This document shows positions 10,522 through 22,928 of a stretch of 64,000 nucleotides of DNA, piece after piece. The stretch covers positions 131,233 to 195,232 of the forward strand of contig NW_004457734.1 of the NCBI RefSeq assembly GCF_000203815.1. The letters are read 5' to 3'. Below the pieces are notes generated by a model. The model made no database searches. It saw only the letters and a list, made by a program, of their open reading frames with translations, and was not told where the DNA came from. A program made the position numbers and the translations under genes. Numbering within the stretch: position 1 is the first letter of the stretch; each line of letters starts with the position of its first letter. This DNA comes from Cavenderia fasciculata. Taxonomy: Eukaryota; Evosea; Eumycetozoa; Acytosteliales; Cavenderiaceae.

Positions 10522-13500
10522 ATGTACAGATATAGTAGTAGTAACAGTAGATTATTGTTATTATTATTGTCTATAATAGTCATTAATATAGTTGTTGCAG
10601 ATATTGATGTACAATGGACAACTAGTAGTGGTGGCAATGGTCATTATTACAAATCTATTACAGTATCGTCAACTCTCATTTCACAATCATCTGCTGCATC
10701 TATATGCTCATCTGATACCACTTCACATCCAGGTTTAAAAGGATACCTAGCAACGTTTACTTCACCACAAGAATGGGATTTTGTCGTCTCTCAACAAGTT
10801 GTAAAATCAAACCTAGCTGGTGCTTCTTTTTGGGTATCTGGTGTTCAATCATCACCAGGTCAATGGTACTATGGTGATGGTCCAGAGAAAAATCAACGAA
10901 TGTATAATCTATTTACTGATCAATGTTTTGGTATGTTTAGATAGGATAGATAGATACTATTACTTTTTATTAATTCCCCATACATTATAATTTAGGGTAT
11001 TGTGCATTTCAAAATTTAGAACCTGGATTAAAGGCCAATGAGAATTATATTTATACATCATTTGATAATGATGGTCATGTATGGTGGAATAATGATGTTA
11101 ATAGTGGTTATGGTTACAATTATGTTTGTGAATATGGTGGAATGGAACTTCCATTTGTTTCTCAGGCACCCGTTACTGGTGGTCAAGTTGTTATTAGTAA
11201 TTTGGCTGGATTAAATATACCAGCTCTATCGGTTTCATTTGTACATAAAACTACATCTCATATCAATGTTTGTACTTTTGTATCAGCAACCTCTGGTGTT
11301 TATATTTGTTCTGTTCCTCCAATGACTGGAGAATTTACTGTATCGTATGTATCGTATATCGTAAGTGGCGACTATAAAAAAGAAAGGGTTGTTTTTTGTT
11401 GGATGATATACTAACAATTACTTTTTTATTTTTTTAGTTTATCTGATGGATCTACTGTAAAGGCCACATCTTATAGACCACATTCTCCATTTATATCGGG
11501 TGTATACCCATCTCGTAATCAATATGGTCATGTAACAATACTTGGTGGTAATTTTGGTGTAGTTGAAAATTTAATACAGGTCTTTGTTTCAAATGCTAGC
11601 GTTCCATGTGGCATTATAGCTTTGTTAAATACTATTCAAGGTGATACTCTTGCATTTACATGCTCTCTAACTCAAGCAATTCCATTGGGATTATCATTCC
11701 TTCCCATTAAAGTCATTGTTGATGGTATATCTACTACAAGTTACAAGACTCCAATTTGTATGTTAAACAAAAAAGAAAAAGAACCCATTTAAATAATGTA
11801 TTTCTCTTTCTCTCTCTAACCATTTTAATTTTAATTTATTTAGTTTGTATTGATAGATTTTATAGTTCATCATTTTTTGATGCAGATTTTCAAACAAGTA
11901 AAAATGCAATAGAAAATAATTATCTGTTGGGATCACAAAAAGGATTTGTTGCAACTGTAGATTCACAAGCACTACAACAATGTCTTCTCAATTCCCTCGT
12001 ACAACTCTACAAAAATGTACAATGGGGTGTTTGGCAAGGTGTATTATTCGCTGGTGATGATGATTTACCTATTTTTACTTATAGTTCTGGACCAAATATT
12101 AATACAAATATGACATTTCCATCTACAACAACGATTGAAACAGCTGCAATGACAATGGCATCACCTGCAGCAATTAACCTAAGTACATATACTGTTTATT
12201 TTACATCACCAACAGCTGCTGGTTTGATAGCATTTGGAGGAAAACCAAAATGGAAGGCTCCATTTTCCAATATTGTACCAACATCTGGATCAGATCTTAC
12301 ACTTTGGGTAGATGATATTGGAAATCTTTATACTCGTGATAAAATGTTTGTCCAAATGGTTACTGACTCGGGAACCATTAATATTGTCATCAAAGATATT
12401 TCCTATGTTGTAGGTCAAGTTTTCCATTCAATCGTTGTTCAAATTCCAGCTGGATACAATGCAAACCACGCAATTTCCTATTCCATCGATGGAAGAAGCA
12501 CTAGTAATGATATGGTTATCAGTTATCAAGCTCCTGTAATCCAAACGATCGTCCCTCTTAATCCACCAACCTCGGGTGGTCGAGTAACTTTTATCGGGAA
12601 TGGATTTCACACCAATGCTAGTATAGTAAATGTTTATTTGAATGGTGCCTACATTTCATGTTTGGTCGGAAGTTTTACTAGCATTTCTTGCAACATTCCT
12701 CAAGGTGTCGGTGCATTGGTGGGAAGTATTACAGTTGGCTCTCAGTCAACATCATTCCCAACCACCTTTTCTTACCAATCACCAGTTGTCCAAAAAGTTT
12801 CACTCATTGACAATCAAGTTGTTATTGAAGGTATAAACTTTGGGTTTGATTCGGCACCAATCCATATTCAACTTGGTGTCTTTACTTGTACCAATGTTGT
12901 TTTGGTTACAGCAAATACACTTGTCAAGTGTATCCTACCATCAAATTTTGCACCAATTGGATCAGTAGCCGTTATTGTAAATGCTGGTGGCGTTGCATCA
13001 AATTCAAATGTCAATGTTGATCTTGTCCCTCAAATTGTTTCAATTGACAAGAAACCATCGACTATTGGTGATAATATTACTATAGTTTCAAATTTGGTTG
13101 GTTCAACCCCTTCAGTTTATCAAGCCGATGGTTCTGGTACTATGATCCTCCTCATATGTAGTCTTGTTTCAAATTCATTTAGTTGTCAAGTTGGATCAGG
13201 ATTTGATTATTTCCAAATAATAGTTAAATCAAATGGTTATAGTAGTATTCCTTTTATTACAAGTTATCAAGGTAAATATTTATGATATTTATTTATTTAA
13301 TTTAAATTAATTTTTTTTTTTTTTTTTATAGAACCAATTATTAAATCATCAACATCAATTTCAAAGGGACAAGCAGGAAAGATTACTATTACTGGTAATT
13401 CATTTGGTTCAAATATTGTAAAGGTATCAGTTTTGGTACAAAATACAACATGCACGACACCAAGTTTTATTGACTTTTCTGGTGAGATTGGTAATCAATA

Positions 13501-14689
13501 TTTGGAATGTCTTTTTGATGGATTGGTAGATGATAGTCAAATTAAAGGAAAATCGTTAAATGTGACAGTACAAGTTTCACAACTTGTAGGTACCAATCAA
13601 GTGTTTATTTATAATCCATCCGTACAGATACAATGTCCAAATAATTGCTCTGGTCACGGTATATGCAACTACAACTTTGGAGATTGCAGTTGTGAAGTTG
13701 GTTATGAATCAAATATCGATTGTTCAACAAAATCTTCTTCAAACTCAACCTCTTCCAATACTGTTGTAAACGAAAAGGGTGAAACCAAATTATCCTTTGA
13801 TTTACCAAAGGCAGTAAATTTTACTACTAGCATCAAATTTATTAGAGAAGTAGACATTGATGATCAAAACGTCAAAACAATTGTAATGAACACTGTACAG
13901 TGGACCGTCGATAACAACTCATCAACTTATTATGGGTCGTTACCAAATGATACTGTACAATTTCAAGTACAAGTTTTAACCTACGTCAATGCCACTTCTA
14001 TTACTTTTGCAGGTCAACCTTTACAAATTGCCTCCAATTCAATCAAATATAATTTTAAAATTAGTGTAAGTAAAATAAGTAACTAATTTGTTAAACAACA
14101 TACGTATATAATTAAATATTAATTTTATTTCTCTATTTAGAATTATAGTTGGGTAACAGCTCTAAGTTCATTACAAGTTGTATTTTTAACAGAGACTGAT
14201 TCACTCCAGAGCGGTGATTGTGGAGAATCAACGACATCTATTGAACAAAGCCAACAAGGAGACTCTGTCTATTGGACCAAGGTGCAAGTTGGACAATCGC
14301 TTCTCAACAGTAAATTTGCATCAAGAATGATATTAGATGGTCGTATTGTCCAAACAAAGGTGACAATATTGGAAAAAACAGATTCACTTCAACAATTGGC
14401 AGACTCTGATAACCCAGATGGACTCAATCTTCTCACTGCCATCAACTTGTTTTATTTTGGTCAGAATGCCGAACTTGATCCTTCATTCTCGGCACTCTTG
14501 GTTGGAGAAGGTGCAGACAGTGGAAATTGTGAAAGCGAGAAATTCGCCACTTGGAAGATCATCACTATAGTCGTTGTTGGTGGCGTTGCCCTTATTGCTG
14601 TTGGGGCGACAATGTTCTTGCTCAAAAAGAAAAACGTCAGACTTTATTTTTCAACAAGAGTTAATAGCGTAAAAATGACTAGACGCTAA
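10522..14689 (+). CDS. C-type lectin / TIG / EGF membrane receptor
   Basis: Six exons join in frame: 10522-10930, 10996-11344, 11438-11757, 11844-13271, 13332-14065 and 14141-14689, giving 1262 residues. The order is: signal peptide (1-26, Leu/Ile-rich, ending VVA); a C-type lectin-like domain (about 40-184, with FWVSG, GQWYYGDG and HVWWNND...YNYVCEY); several IPT/TIG-like beta-sandwich repeats (PVTGGQVVISNLAG, SRNQYGHVTILGGNFG, PPTSGGRVTFIGNGF, ISKGQAGKITITGNSFG); an EGF-like module (about 936-967, CPNNCSGHGIC...CSCEVGY); a ComC-like region; a transmembrane helix (about 1217-1240); and a ~22-residue basic tail. The layout fits a sugar-binding adhesion or recognition receptor at the cell surface. 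In exon 2 the donor at 11345 is chosen because the later GTAAGT would lead to a stop. The ligand is unknown. Confidence 0.85.
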
Positions 14690-14987
14690 GCAAATAGGAC
14701 ATTTCAACTAAAAATAATTAAATAAATAATTAAAATCTTAATTTTATGTTGATCGTAAAATAGTCTTGGATGTGTAAAGTTAGAAAACAATGTATTGATA
14801 CATGCATTTTGCATCTAGGTTGTTTCGACAAATAAAAATATAACAACAGTCCACCAATCAATATAGAACAATCTATCTTTATTTTAAACGTAATAGTATC
14901 GGTCCTCCTCAACTAAAATTCAGTCTACCTCCGCCGAATAATAATAAATCTCTATCAATCAATTTATTTTTTCAAAGTTCATTTGAA

Positions 14988-15787
14988 TTATTTGGTTTGT
15001 GACCATCTTGACAAACCATCTATAAGGAAATATGTATACAATGGATTATAAGGAACAGTATCGTATTGAACGTGATCCATAGGTACTGCAAATACATCGT
15101 TGGCATAAACAGCTTCCAAAAGATAACGCCAATCTGAAGTTTGAGGGTCTCTCCAACGGAATCCATATATAATGGCGGTTTGGAAAATCGCAAAAGTTCC
15201 GGCACTTGGAAGATCAATTGTTTTCTTGATTTCAAACGTTGGAGGGATCAAATCATAATCATAATCGAAATTATTCTTTACCTCGTATACATCTTCACAG
15301 CTTTTCATAAAAAATGATTAAATAAATTAAATAAATGATTAAATTTTAAAATTGGTGGATACATACGCTTTCAAGAATTCGTCTTTTTCTAGATGATGAG
15401 AACATGATCCTTTAAAACATTTAACTTCAACTGTCTTTGGTGATGCTGCAATTTGTGTACCCAAGTAAACATTAAAAACTGCAATTGGTTTAACATTGAA
15501 TTTGGTTCCAAATTGCACGACTTCAACCCTTTCGATATCAAAATCCTAAAAATTAATGGGGTCAAGTCATTACAAGTCGTCGACTAATGCATGGTTGAAA
15601 TAAGCTTACATACGAGCATTACCATCTGATCAATGGGGTTATTGTATTTAAGATGTTGGTCAGCCCCAAGCTGAGATGACACCATTTGACTATTCTTTAT
15701 ATCAAATGGTTCATTGACCGACGCATGATCATCTCCCATTTTTGTGAAAACAATTTCGTTCTGTTGTTGTAGGTTTTTTTTGTCCAT
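14988..15787 (-). CDS. Uncharacterised 221-residue protein
   Basis: Exons 15787-15614, 15545-15367 and 15300-14988 (minus strand) join in frame to 221 residues, starting MDKKNLQQQNEIVFTKMGDD. There is no signal peptide or membrane segment. The central part (RVEVVQFGTKFNVKPIAVFN, then KCFKGSCSHHLEKDEFLKA) and the C-terminal part (AIIYGFRWRDPQ...YLLEAVYANDVFAVP) look like a folded, mostly beta domain. I do not recognise the family. The stop lies about 300 bp beyond the convergent lectin receptor. Confidence 0.68.
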
Positions 15788-16193
15788 TTGTTGAGTTGAT
15801 AATTAATGAAATAATGAAATAATTGAATAGATGCATTGGTTGTGATTCATGTTCTTCTTCTTGACGAGAGCATGCATGTATGCATGTTCAATACACATAA
15901 TTATTTTTCAATATTTAATTAAATTAAAGACACAGTTGGAACCCCTCCCTCTGCAAAATTTAATACAACTTTTTAGTGAGACCGAAAATGGAGAGGTATA
16001 GCCCTTACCTTTTATAAGCACTTGTGTACGAGTAGTACTCAATAGATAATGCAAAAAGAAGAAGATTATATCAACAAGATACCAACTATAATATTATTCA
16101 ATATTGTCAACAGTTGATTAATAGTTGCAATAAAAAACAAATAACGATAATAGATAATTGATAATTGATAATGATTTACTAAACATGGCTAGG
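15788..16193. other. Intergenic region, 406 bp
   Basis: AT-rich DNA upstream of the uncharacterised gene and downstream of the ankyrin gene. An alternating ATGCATGTATGCATG stretch lies near 15870. No gene is visible. Confidence 0.45.
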
Positions 16194-18306
16194 TTATAAT
16201 CTTATTCTTGTGAGTGGTTTGGTGGTATGGGAACGAATATGATCTTCAAGGAGTTGAATAATTTCAAAATGATCACGACATTTCGTTTCTTTGATGACTC
16301 GCTTAATTGACTCTATTCCAATTCTATCTTTAAATTGTTCAAGAATAAACTTGGCAACATCATAGTGTCCATTCTCCGATGCAGCTGTAAATAGATGCAA
16401 CGCATCAAATTTGCACCAACCAACATTGACTAGAAAAGTAACCACTTTTAGATGTCCAAATTGACAAGCATAGTGAATTGCACTACTTGTGCCTCCTTCA
16501 CTTCTATTAAAATGTAAAAACTAATAATAAATAAATAGAATGGAATGTTAGATTATAGATAGTTTATATAAATTTTGAAATATTAATCAATACATACTTG
16601 GACAATTTCAAGGAAATTATTTCTAGCAGCCCAATCCATAGCATCTGTAGTTGCACCTTCACTACTATGCTCATGAAGATATTTTATAACTTCATAGTAG
16701 CCACCTGCAGCTGCCCAATCCATAGCATCTGTAGATGCACCTTCACTACGATGCTCATAAAGGTACTTTACTACATCCAAGTGATTATTTTTAGAGGCAT
16801 AATCGACAGCATCAGTAGTTTCACCTTCACTACGGTTCTCTTGAAGGAACTTGACCACCTCCAAGTGATTATTTTTAGCTGCCCAATCCATAGCATTGGT
16901 TGTTGCACCTGTACTTTGGTTGAAATGAATATACTTTACAATTTCAATGTGACCATTCATTGATGCTAAATCAAGAACTCTGGTAGATACACAATCACTG
17001 TGGTGCTGATAAAGGTACTTTACGACATCCAAGTGACCATTTTGAGCTGCCCAATCCAAAGCATCAGTTGTGCATCCTTCAGTTCTATGTTCATCAAGGA
17101 ACTTTACAATTTCAATGTGGCCGTTTTCAGCAGCTCCATTGATTGCTTTCTTTGTTGCACCTTCACTACGGTGTTCTTGAAGGTACTTTACGACATCAAA
17201 GTGTCCATTTTTAGCTGCCAAATCCATAGCATTGATTGTTGCACCCTCACTTCTATGCTCATCGAGGTACTTTACGACATCAAAGTGTCCATTTTGAGCT
17301 GCCCAATCCATAGCTTGTTCTGAGCATCCTTCTTGACGATTTTCATGTAAGAACTATTGAAATAAATAGTAGTAGTAGGTTAATATTTATGCAAGTAGCT
17401 GAAACACCTCGGTATGTACATACTTGAACCATCTCTAAATAACCATTCTTTGCAGCATTATTCATAGCATGTTTTGTACAACCTTCAGTTCTATTAATAT
17501 GAAGAAACTATTGTTGTGCAATGTTAATAAATTATTGAAAATTTAACATGTACTATATTTATACTCGATCGACCAACTCACCTTTACTATATCCAAATTA
17601 CCATTCTTTGCTGCGTCATCCTACAATGATTGATTAAAAAAAGATTATTAATCAAGATTATTTACTTTTTTTATGCTATGATTATTATTAATTAATTTCA
17701 TACCATAGCATAAGTAGTACATCCTTGTGATCTATTTTCATGTAAATATTGAATAACGTTAATATGAGCCAAATCCATTATTATTTCATGTATTTGTGCA
17801 TCTTTAATAGAATGTATCAACTTTACAATAGAGAGATACCCATTTTTGCAAGAAGTACGCATTGCCTTTACTAGAAAGGAATTACTTTCACCACGATATC
17901 TCTTTATGACATAATCTAATATCTCTTGATTGTTTATATTATGCCAACTTGTTCCAAAGTATTGCCAATCAAAGTCTATACCAGGTGACCATTTCAATAG
18001 TTGTAAGAGTGTATCCAATGTTGCATTTGGATGATAACAGTATTGAGTAATTACTCTTTTTCTTCTTTGCAATAGTATTTGGGTAGTGTCTTTAGGTAGA
18101 TAATGACAAACATAGTGCCAAGGCATTCCATAGGTTGATATCATTTCAAGTCGAGGCAACTCAATGATATCTCTTCCGACTAATGATATTTGTCTACCAT
18201 CATGCCAACTACCTTTAAACAATTGTTTTGATATATCACCGATATAATTGAATATCAAATGTCTAATGTATTGTACTTTGAATATAGTTTGAAATGTAGT
18301 AGTCAT
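16194..18306 (-). CDS. Ankyrin-repeat protein, family A (28-residue repeats)
   Basis: Five minus-strand exons, all phase 0: 18306-17704, 17620-17582, 17507-17424, 17353-16598 and 16520-16194, giving 602 residues. Residues 1-200 are a conserved N-terminal domain (TTFQTIFKVQYIRHLIFNYI, GRDIIELPRLEMIS, HPNATLDTLLQLL). Then come about 13 short ankyrin-type repeats of 28 residues, consensus AMDWAAKNGHLEVVKFLHEHRSEGA. The C-terminal ~75 residues form a cap (FLVNV...DRIGIESIKRVI...HFEIIQLLED) shared with the genes at 47093 and 33883. Exon 2 is 39 nt (13 codons, DDAAKNGNLDIVK), exon 3 is 84 nt (exactly one repeat) and exon 4 is 756 nt (9 x 84). Ankyrin repeats bind proteins; the partner is unknown and a cytosolic location is inferred from lack of a signal peptide. 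Confidence 0.87.
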
Positions 18307-18427
18307 TATTATTATTATTACTAATTAAACAAAAAGAAGAAAAATAAATAATAGTCTTTTGAAAGACAATCTTTAGACAAGACACAATCTTTTTTTTTTA
18401 TTGTTTTATTAATTTATTAATTTTAAT

Positions 18428-20572
18428 TTATTTGTCGATAGAATCAAGAAAGTTGAAAGCATCTTGTAGTAGTATTTGTTGTTGTTGTTTTTGTTGTTGT
18501 TGTTGTTGTTGTTGTTCATCAGTACTCATAGTGTATGATACAATATTATTCTTGATTGTTTGAATAACAGTTTTATGATCTTGTGTTGCAAAACAAGTTG
18601 TTAGCAAGTATTGAAAACATTCTAATTGATTGTATTGTAGTGAATAGAAAAGTAGCATCTCTGTGGCAGTTTGTGATATTATTGGTTGGTATTGATTATG
18701 TATAAACTGGACGAGTTTGAGATTAGATGAATATATTGCACTTTGCAATACATTGGTGATATCATCGTCATCTATCATATGATTGGATGGGTTGTACAAT
18801 TTGTTTTGGAGAATGAATGCACAACACTTACTTGCACCATGACGACAAGCATGATCCAATAAATTAGATGGATTTTGAAACCCTGGTAATTGGTGTTGAT
18901 GGAAATAGTAAAATACATCAACTTGGTCACCAATACATGCTTCTAAAAGATACAATGTAAAAAATGATTCATCCAACTTGTCTTTTGTTGAATTTAGAAT
19001 AAAAGGGAGTATTCCTCGACTTGATACTTTGCATCCAGATGATTTCATTCGAATTGGGTAATGATGTATAACCTGTCCAATATTCACACCAAAATACTCT
19101 AATATGTATTGTAACAACTCTACATTGTCTGTTGCAAATACACCATGAATAAGTTGTTCAAATAACCTGCTCTCTAAAAAGTCTAGAGTAGGAGGAGAGT
19201 TGGTTTTTTGAAAGGATGTGGATGGCACATTCTCCAACAAAAACTTTACCATTTCAAGACACGACAATGATGGGTTTTCATTGACTGTATCAATGACCAT
19301 ATACTCATTGGATAGTTGAACAGTCATTTGAGTTGGGTTGTCAAATAGGTAGTGAGCGGTATCGAGGTATCCACGCTTTGTAGCAGTCTCCCATGACAAT
19401 ACTGTATACTTGCTACCTTTTTGGTGTAGATACTTGATTAACTCTAGATTTGGTTTGTTGTTGTTGTTACGATGATTGGATAAAATGACATCGTCGATAA
19501 ATTTGGTGTGACCGTCTTTCCACTTTGTATACTTTGAGTAGAGATGGTGTTCTAGTCTGGATGGTAACATTACACTTGCAATATCAATACCAACTGTCTC
19601 GTGCAAGTATTTGACAATCTCAAGACTCCCTGTCTCGATGGCACATAGTAACGTCTTGAATGAGATCCAGTCAGCTTTGACACATTCAGTGTCTGTGAAA
19701 CTGTTGAATAACAACTCGACCATTTCTAGTGACCCCGATTGAATTGCATTCTCCATGCAATCAGACATATAGTGTTTGGTGTCTTGGTGCAGTACTGAGA
19801 GTCGAGTGTCTCTATGGTTGAGTAAAAGTGTTGCACATTCAACCGACCTTGATCGTGTGACATTGATCAATGCATACTTTGTAAATGACGATGACGATCC
19901 TTCTAACAAATGTTGGAGGATATGCAAATGTCCATTTAAAGCAGCCAGTTGAAACCCACGTTTATTCTCGAGTGTCGGGTACTTCTTCTCGAGATATGTC
20001 AATACGTCGAGTTGTCCATACTCACACGCCATTTCAATAGTCTTGCGTGATGGTTCTGAGTAACTTTTGATGACATTGATTGCATATACCAAACATTCGA
20101 TTCTACCACTTGCAGCGATATTGTCGACCACCCAACTCTTTGATTCTAAGCAGTCACCCAGTGTACGATGATATTGAGTGTTGGTGGCACTAGGATCGTA
20201 ATACCTCGGTGGATTGAGACCAATCAACTTGATTGTAAAGTAGTGTGGTACACGTGCATGTATAGACCTTAACATTGCAACATCACGACAGTTTCGTAAT
20301 ATCACAGGTAATGATCTAAAGTAGATGATAAAGTTTGGATTATCATCATACACTCTTTTAAAGACATTGTTGAATGATTGTTGTTGTCTTGCAACTATAG
20401 TCTTTTGATCATTATCATCATCTCTATGTTGTCTCGTATTGCATAATAAATATGATATATCTTTAAATGTTGATATCTCTGATTCTATGATTGATATGAA
20501 TAATAGTATATGATTAAACAACCATTTTGATCGTATTACTTTAAAAAATAATATCTCTTCTTCTTCTTTCAT
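18428..20572 (-). CDS. Ankyrin-repeat protein, family B
   Basis: A single exon of 714 residues. The N-terminal ~150 residues (ILFFKVIRSKWLFNHILLF, FRSLPVILRNCRDV, ESKSWVVDNIAASGRIECLVYA) match the gene at 60341-62863 closely and differ from family A. Degenerate ankyrin helices follow (ACEYGQLDVLTYL, AALNGHLHILQHLL, AIETGSLEIVKYLHE, ATKRGYLDTAHYLF). Near the C-terminus is a Gln-rich tract encoded by a CAA repeat (about 18475-18515). No introns or breaks are seen. It lies head-to-tail with the family A gene at 16194-18306 with about 120 bp between them. The function is unknown; protein binding is expected for the repeats. Confidence 0.85.
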   Translation of the reverse strand: MKEEEEILFFKVIRSKWLFNHILLFISIIESEISTFKDISYLLCNTRQHRDDDNDQKTIVARQQQSFNNVFKRVYDDNPNFIIYFRSLPVILRNCRDVAMLRSIHARVPHYFTIKLIGLNPPRYYDPSATNTQYHRTLGDCLESKSWVVDNIAASGRIECLVYAINVIKSYSEPSRKTIEMACEYGQLDVLTYLEKKYPTLENKRGFQLAALNGHLHILQHLLEGSSSSFTKYALINVTRSRSVECATLLLNHRDTRLSVLHQDTKHYMSDCMENAIQSGSLEMVELLFNSFTDTECVKADWISFKTLLCAIETGSLEIVKYLHETVGIDIASVMLPSRLEHHLYSKYTKWKDGHTKFIDDVILSNHRNNNNKPNLELIKYLHQKGSKYTVLSWETATKRGYLDTAHYLFDNPTQMTVQLSNEYMVIDTVNENPSLSCLEMVKFLLENVPSTSFQKTNSPPTLDFLESRLFEQLIHGVFATDNVELLQYILEYFGVNIGQVIHHYPIRMKSSGCKVSSRGILPFILNSTKDKLDESFFTLYLLEACIGDQVDVFYYFHQHQLPGFQNPSNLLDHACRHGASKCCAFILQNKLYNPSNHMIDDDDITNVLQSAIYSSNLKLVQFIHNQYQPIISQTATEMLLFYSLQYNQLECFQYLLTTCFATQDHKTVIQTIKNNIVSYTMSTDEQQQQQQQQKQQQQILLQDAFNFLDSIDK

Positions 20573-20689
20573 AGGGATGGATAATAATAATAGAAAAATG
20601 CTTCAATCAAAGTTTTTGTAGCAACGATCTTGTTCAAAATCAATTAATAATTAATTAAATTTATTTTTTAAATTATTTCCTATCTTTTT

Positions 20690-21795
20690 TAATAAATCCT
20701 CGATGCCTGATATTAATATACTCCTTTCTGGTATCATTGTTTGGAATGCAAAGATATGTTCCACACTCTGAAAATGTCAATACACCTGTATAATACATCA
20801 TTGATATCTACGAACCAGTCCATTGTCACCACCATCAAACTTTACCATGTTGCAAGTAAGAACTTCATTTATAATATCTCTGCCAAGTGAGTGGTTGGCA
20901 AATAATGCAATTTGTGTTGTTGGTAGAGTGTTGGGGTCTTTTATCGATTTGATTAATCCAACAGGGTCCTATATATTGATAAATAATAAAGATAAATGAT
21001 TAGATTAGATGTCACCAAAGAGTACTGTGAATTTAAATTTAAATTACCTTTTTGGCTTTGGTAGGATCTTATTAAATTTGCAACCATTGTAGGGTTAAAT
21101 ACAATAGTATTTAGGGTGTCAGAGAATAATCTATAATTTAGACAGGTTTCTGACTTTAAAGTAATTGAGTACATCGGTTTTCTTTGCCTTTGACAAATGT
21201 GGGATTAGGTCAAGACCACGTAGTACATCACATTCTTGATAACCATAGAGATTGGAAAATGCACTATCAAATGTCAAGTCGTGTACATTGGTATATAGAT
21301 TTGACAATGCAAGAGGTGTGACATCAGTGATAAATGCTCTAGTGTGGTTGTTTGATCGTTCACATGCTAAATGGAGACGACCAAAGAATTCATTTAAAAC
21401 ATTCTCCATACCACTAATTACCTTTGTTGATTCTGTTGATATGGTTTGGACAAGACTTGAAGCATTTGTAATAGTATAGTTTATACTAGTAGAACTATAA
21501 CTGTCAATGAGAATGTATAAAGGTATACCCAATGATTGAGATGATTCAACGATAGCATCCAAAGAGTCTAAACAACAACAACAATCAGATTCTTTCATTG
21601 TATTTAGTGTTCCTTTTAATTGTAGATTGTATTTTTTAATAAACCATCTTATTTCTTCATTCACTCTACTATTAAATGATTTTTGGAAAGGTTAGTGGAT
21701 TTGTGATATCATATCTTTATATATATATATATATTTACCTCTACTGAATTAGTAGACAGACCAGAAAATTCAAGGTCAAGTACCATGAATTTGTT

Positions 21796-21849
<54 letters not shown>

Positions 21850-21950
21850 TTAGTAACAAATAACTAGATTTATATTTATATTAAAGTAACTACAAGCACT
21901 CTTACCTTTTTCATAAGCATTAGCTGTGCATTTCTTGAGAGTAGAGTATA
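20690..21950 (-). pseudogene. Decayed AAA-ATPase-like gene (PF09820-type)
   Basis: Minus-strand fragments keep the order of the AAA-ATPase-like family usually followed by a PD-(D/E)XK-like domain. They are: LDLEFSGLSTNSVE (about 21739-21780); PLYILIDSYSS then AFITDVTPLALSNL and LTFDSAF...YGYQECDVLRGLDLIPHL (21131-21664); NYRLFSDTLNTIVFNPTMVANLIRS in another frame (about 21045-21165); DPVGLIKSIKDP (about 20780-20969); and YYTGVLTFSECGTYLCIPN (about 20720-20800), again in another frame. Frames change near 21150 and near 20800, and neither change fits a normal intron. The N-terminal P-loop part and the C-terminal nuclease-like part are absent, and a (GA)n tract interrupts the 5' side. Most likely a host gene remnant. 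The family assignment is from remembered motif order. Confidence 0.65.
21799..21845. repeat. (GA)n microsatellite
   Basis: About 23 GA units inside the decayed AAA-ATPase-like gene. Similar purine tracts occur elsewhere in the window (52041-52077). Confidence 0.95.
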
Positions 21951-22928
21951 TGCGAACCAAGTGGTTATTTAAAGAAGAAGAAGAATAATAAAGTTTATCA
22001 TGATTGTAAAGAGAAAGATGATGAGGAGGAGGAAGGATAATATTTGTTGGTATGTGGAAAACAAAATAAGTTATTAGCTCTCGTTGTCAAAGCCAAAAGT
22101 GGGGAGAGTGAACCAATTTTCGAAATCATTAATTAATTAATATTAATTCTTTCTCAATGATTGAACGTTAGACAGATAGAAAGATAGAAAGATAGATAGT
22201 TGAGTTATCTTGGTACATTAATTAACGCCATTAAACTGTCGATATATTAATTCTGGTTGTAGTTAACCGTTTATCATTTATCAAATCAGATGATCTTCCA
22301 ATATATTAGTATTAGTAACAGTTTAATTTTAGTTGTATATTAATACTAGATTACCAGCTATGTCCAATGAAAATTACACAATACTAGAGTAGAGTACAGG
22401 AATAATGAACTATCATCGTAAAAGGTGAATGAAAGATACTTGGAAGGGTGGGTAGAGAGAGAGCGGTGTGATATGATATTAATCGAGGTTATATTATTTA
22501 TAGTTACTATCGATTATTCGTTTTATTAATAGATAGATACTTTGTAAGAGATAGTAATTAATTATCTTGGGAAAGTTGTAAGCCCAAACCCAAGGATATT
22601 TTCAGTGTTACGTGAAATTGAATAAACCAGGGGCGCCATCGACATCTTTGCACACCGCCTGTTCAAATTTACCACCCCTCCACTTCGTATTCAGGTGTAA
22701 AGTAATAAGAATCCTCTCATCAAAATATCTAGATCGAGGTGGTGCGAAAAATGTATAACCGAAAAAACGCCTCGAGTCCCTTCAATTATCATTTAAATAG
22801 TATCCCTACACTTTTCACAGCCTACCCGAAAATCATTTATAAATCAAGCGCTTGTTTCAAATTCATTTTCTTTAAAAGATATATATTAGATATAGATATA
22901 GATATAGATAGAGAGATAAACAACAACA
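21951..22928. other. Intergenic region, about 980 bp
   Basis: Lies upstream of the NlpC/P60 gene. It holds GATA/GAAA-type short repeats (about 22170-22200), a G/C-richer patch at 22620-22770 with CAGGGGCGCCATC, and a GATATA repeat (about 22880-22910) leading into the CAACAACA leader before the ATG at 22929. No protein-coding gene or tRNA is evident. Confidence 0.45.

Noticed and set aside
22620-22690. Possible tRNA or small structured RNA in a G/C-richer patch (GTTCAAATTT-like B box)
   Set aside because: No A box, acceptor stem pairing or anticodon arm could be drawn by eye.
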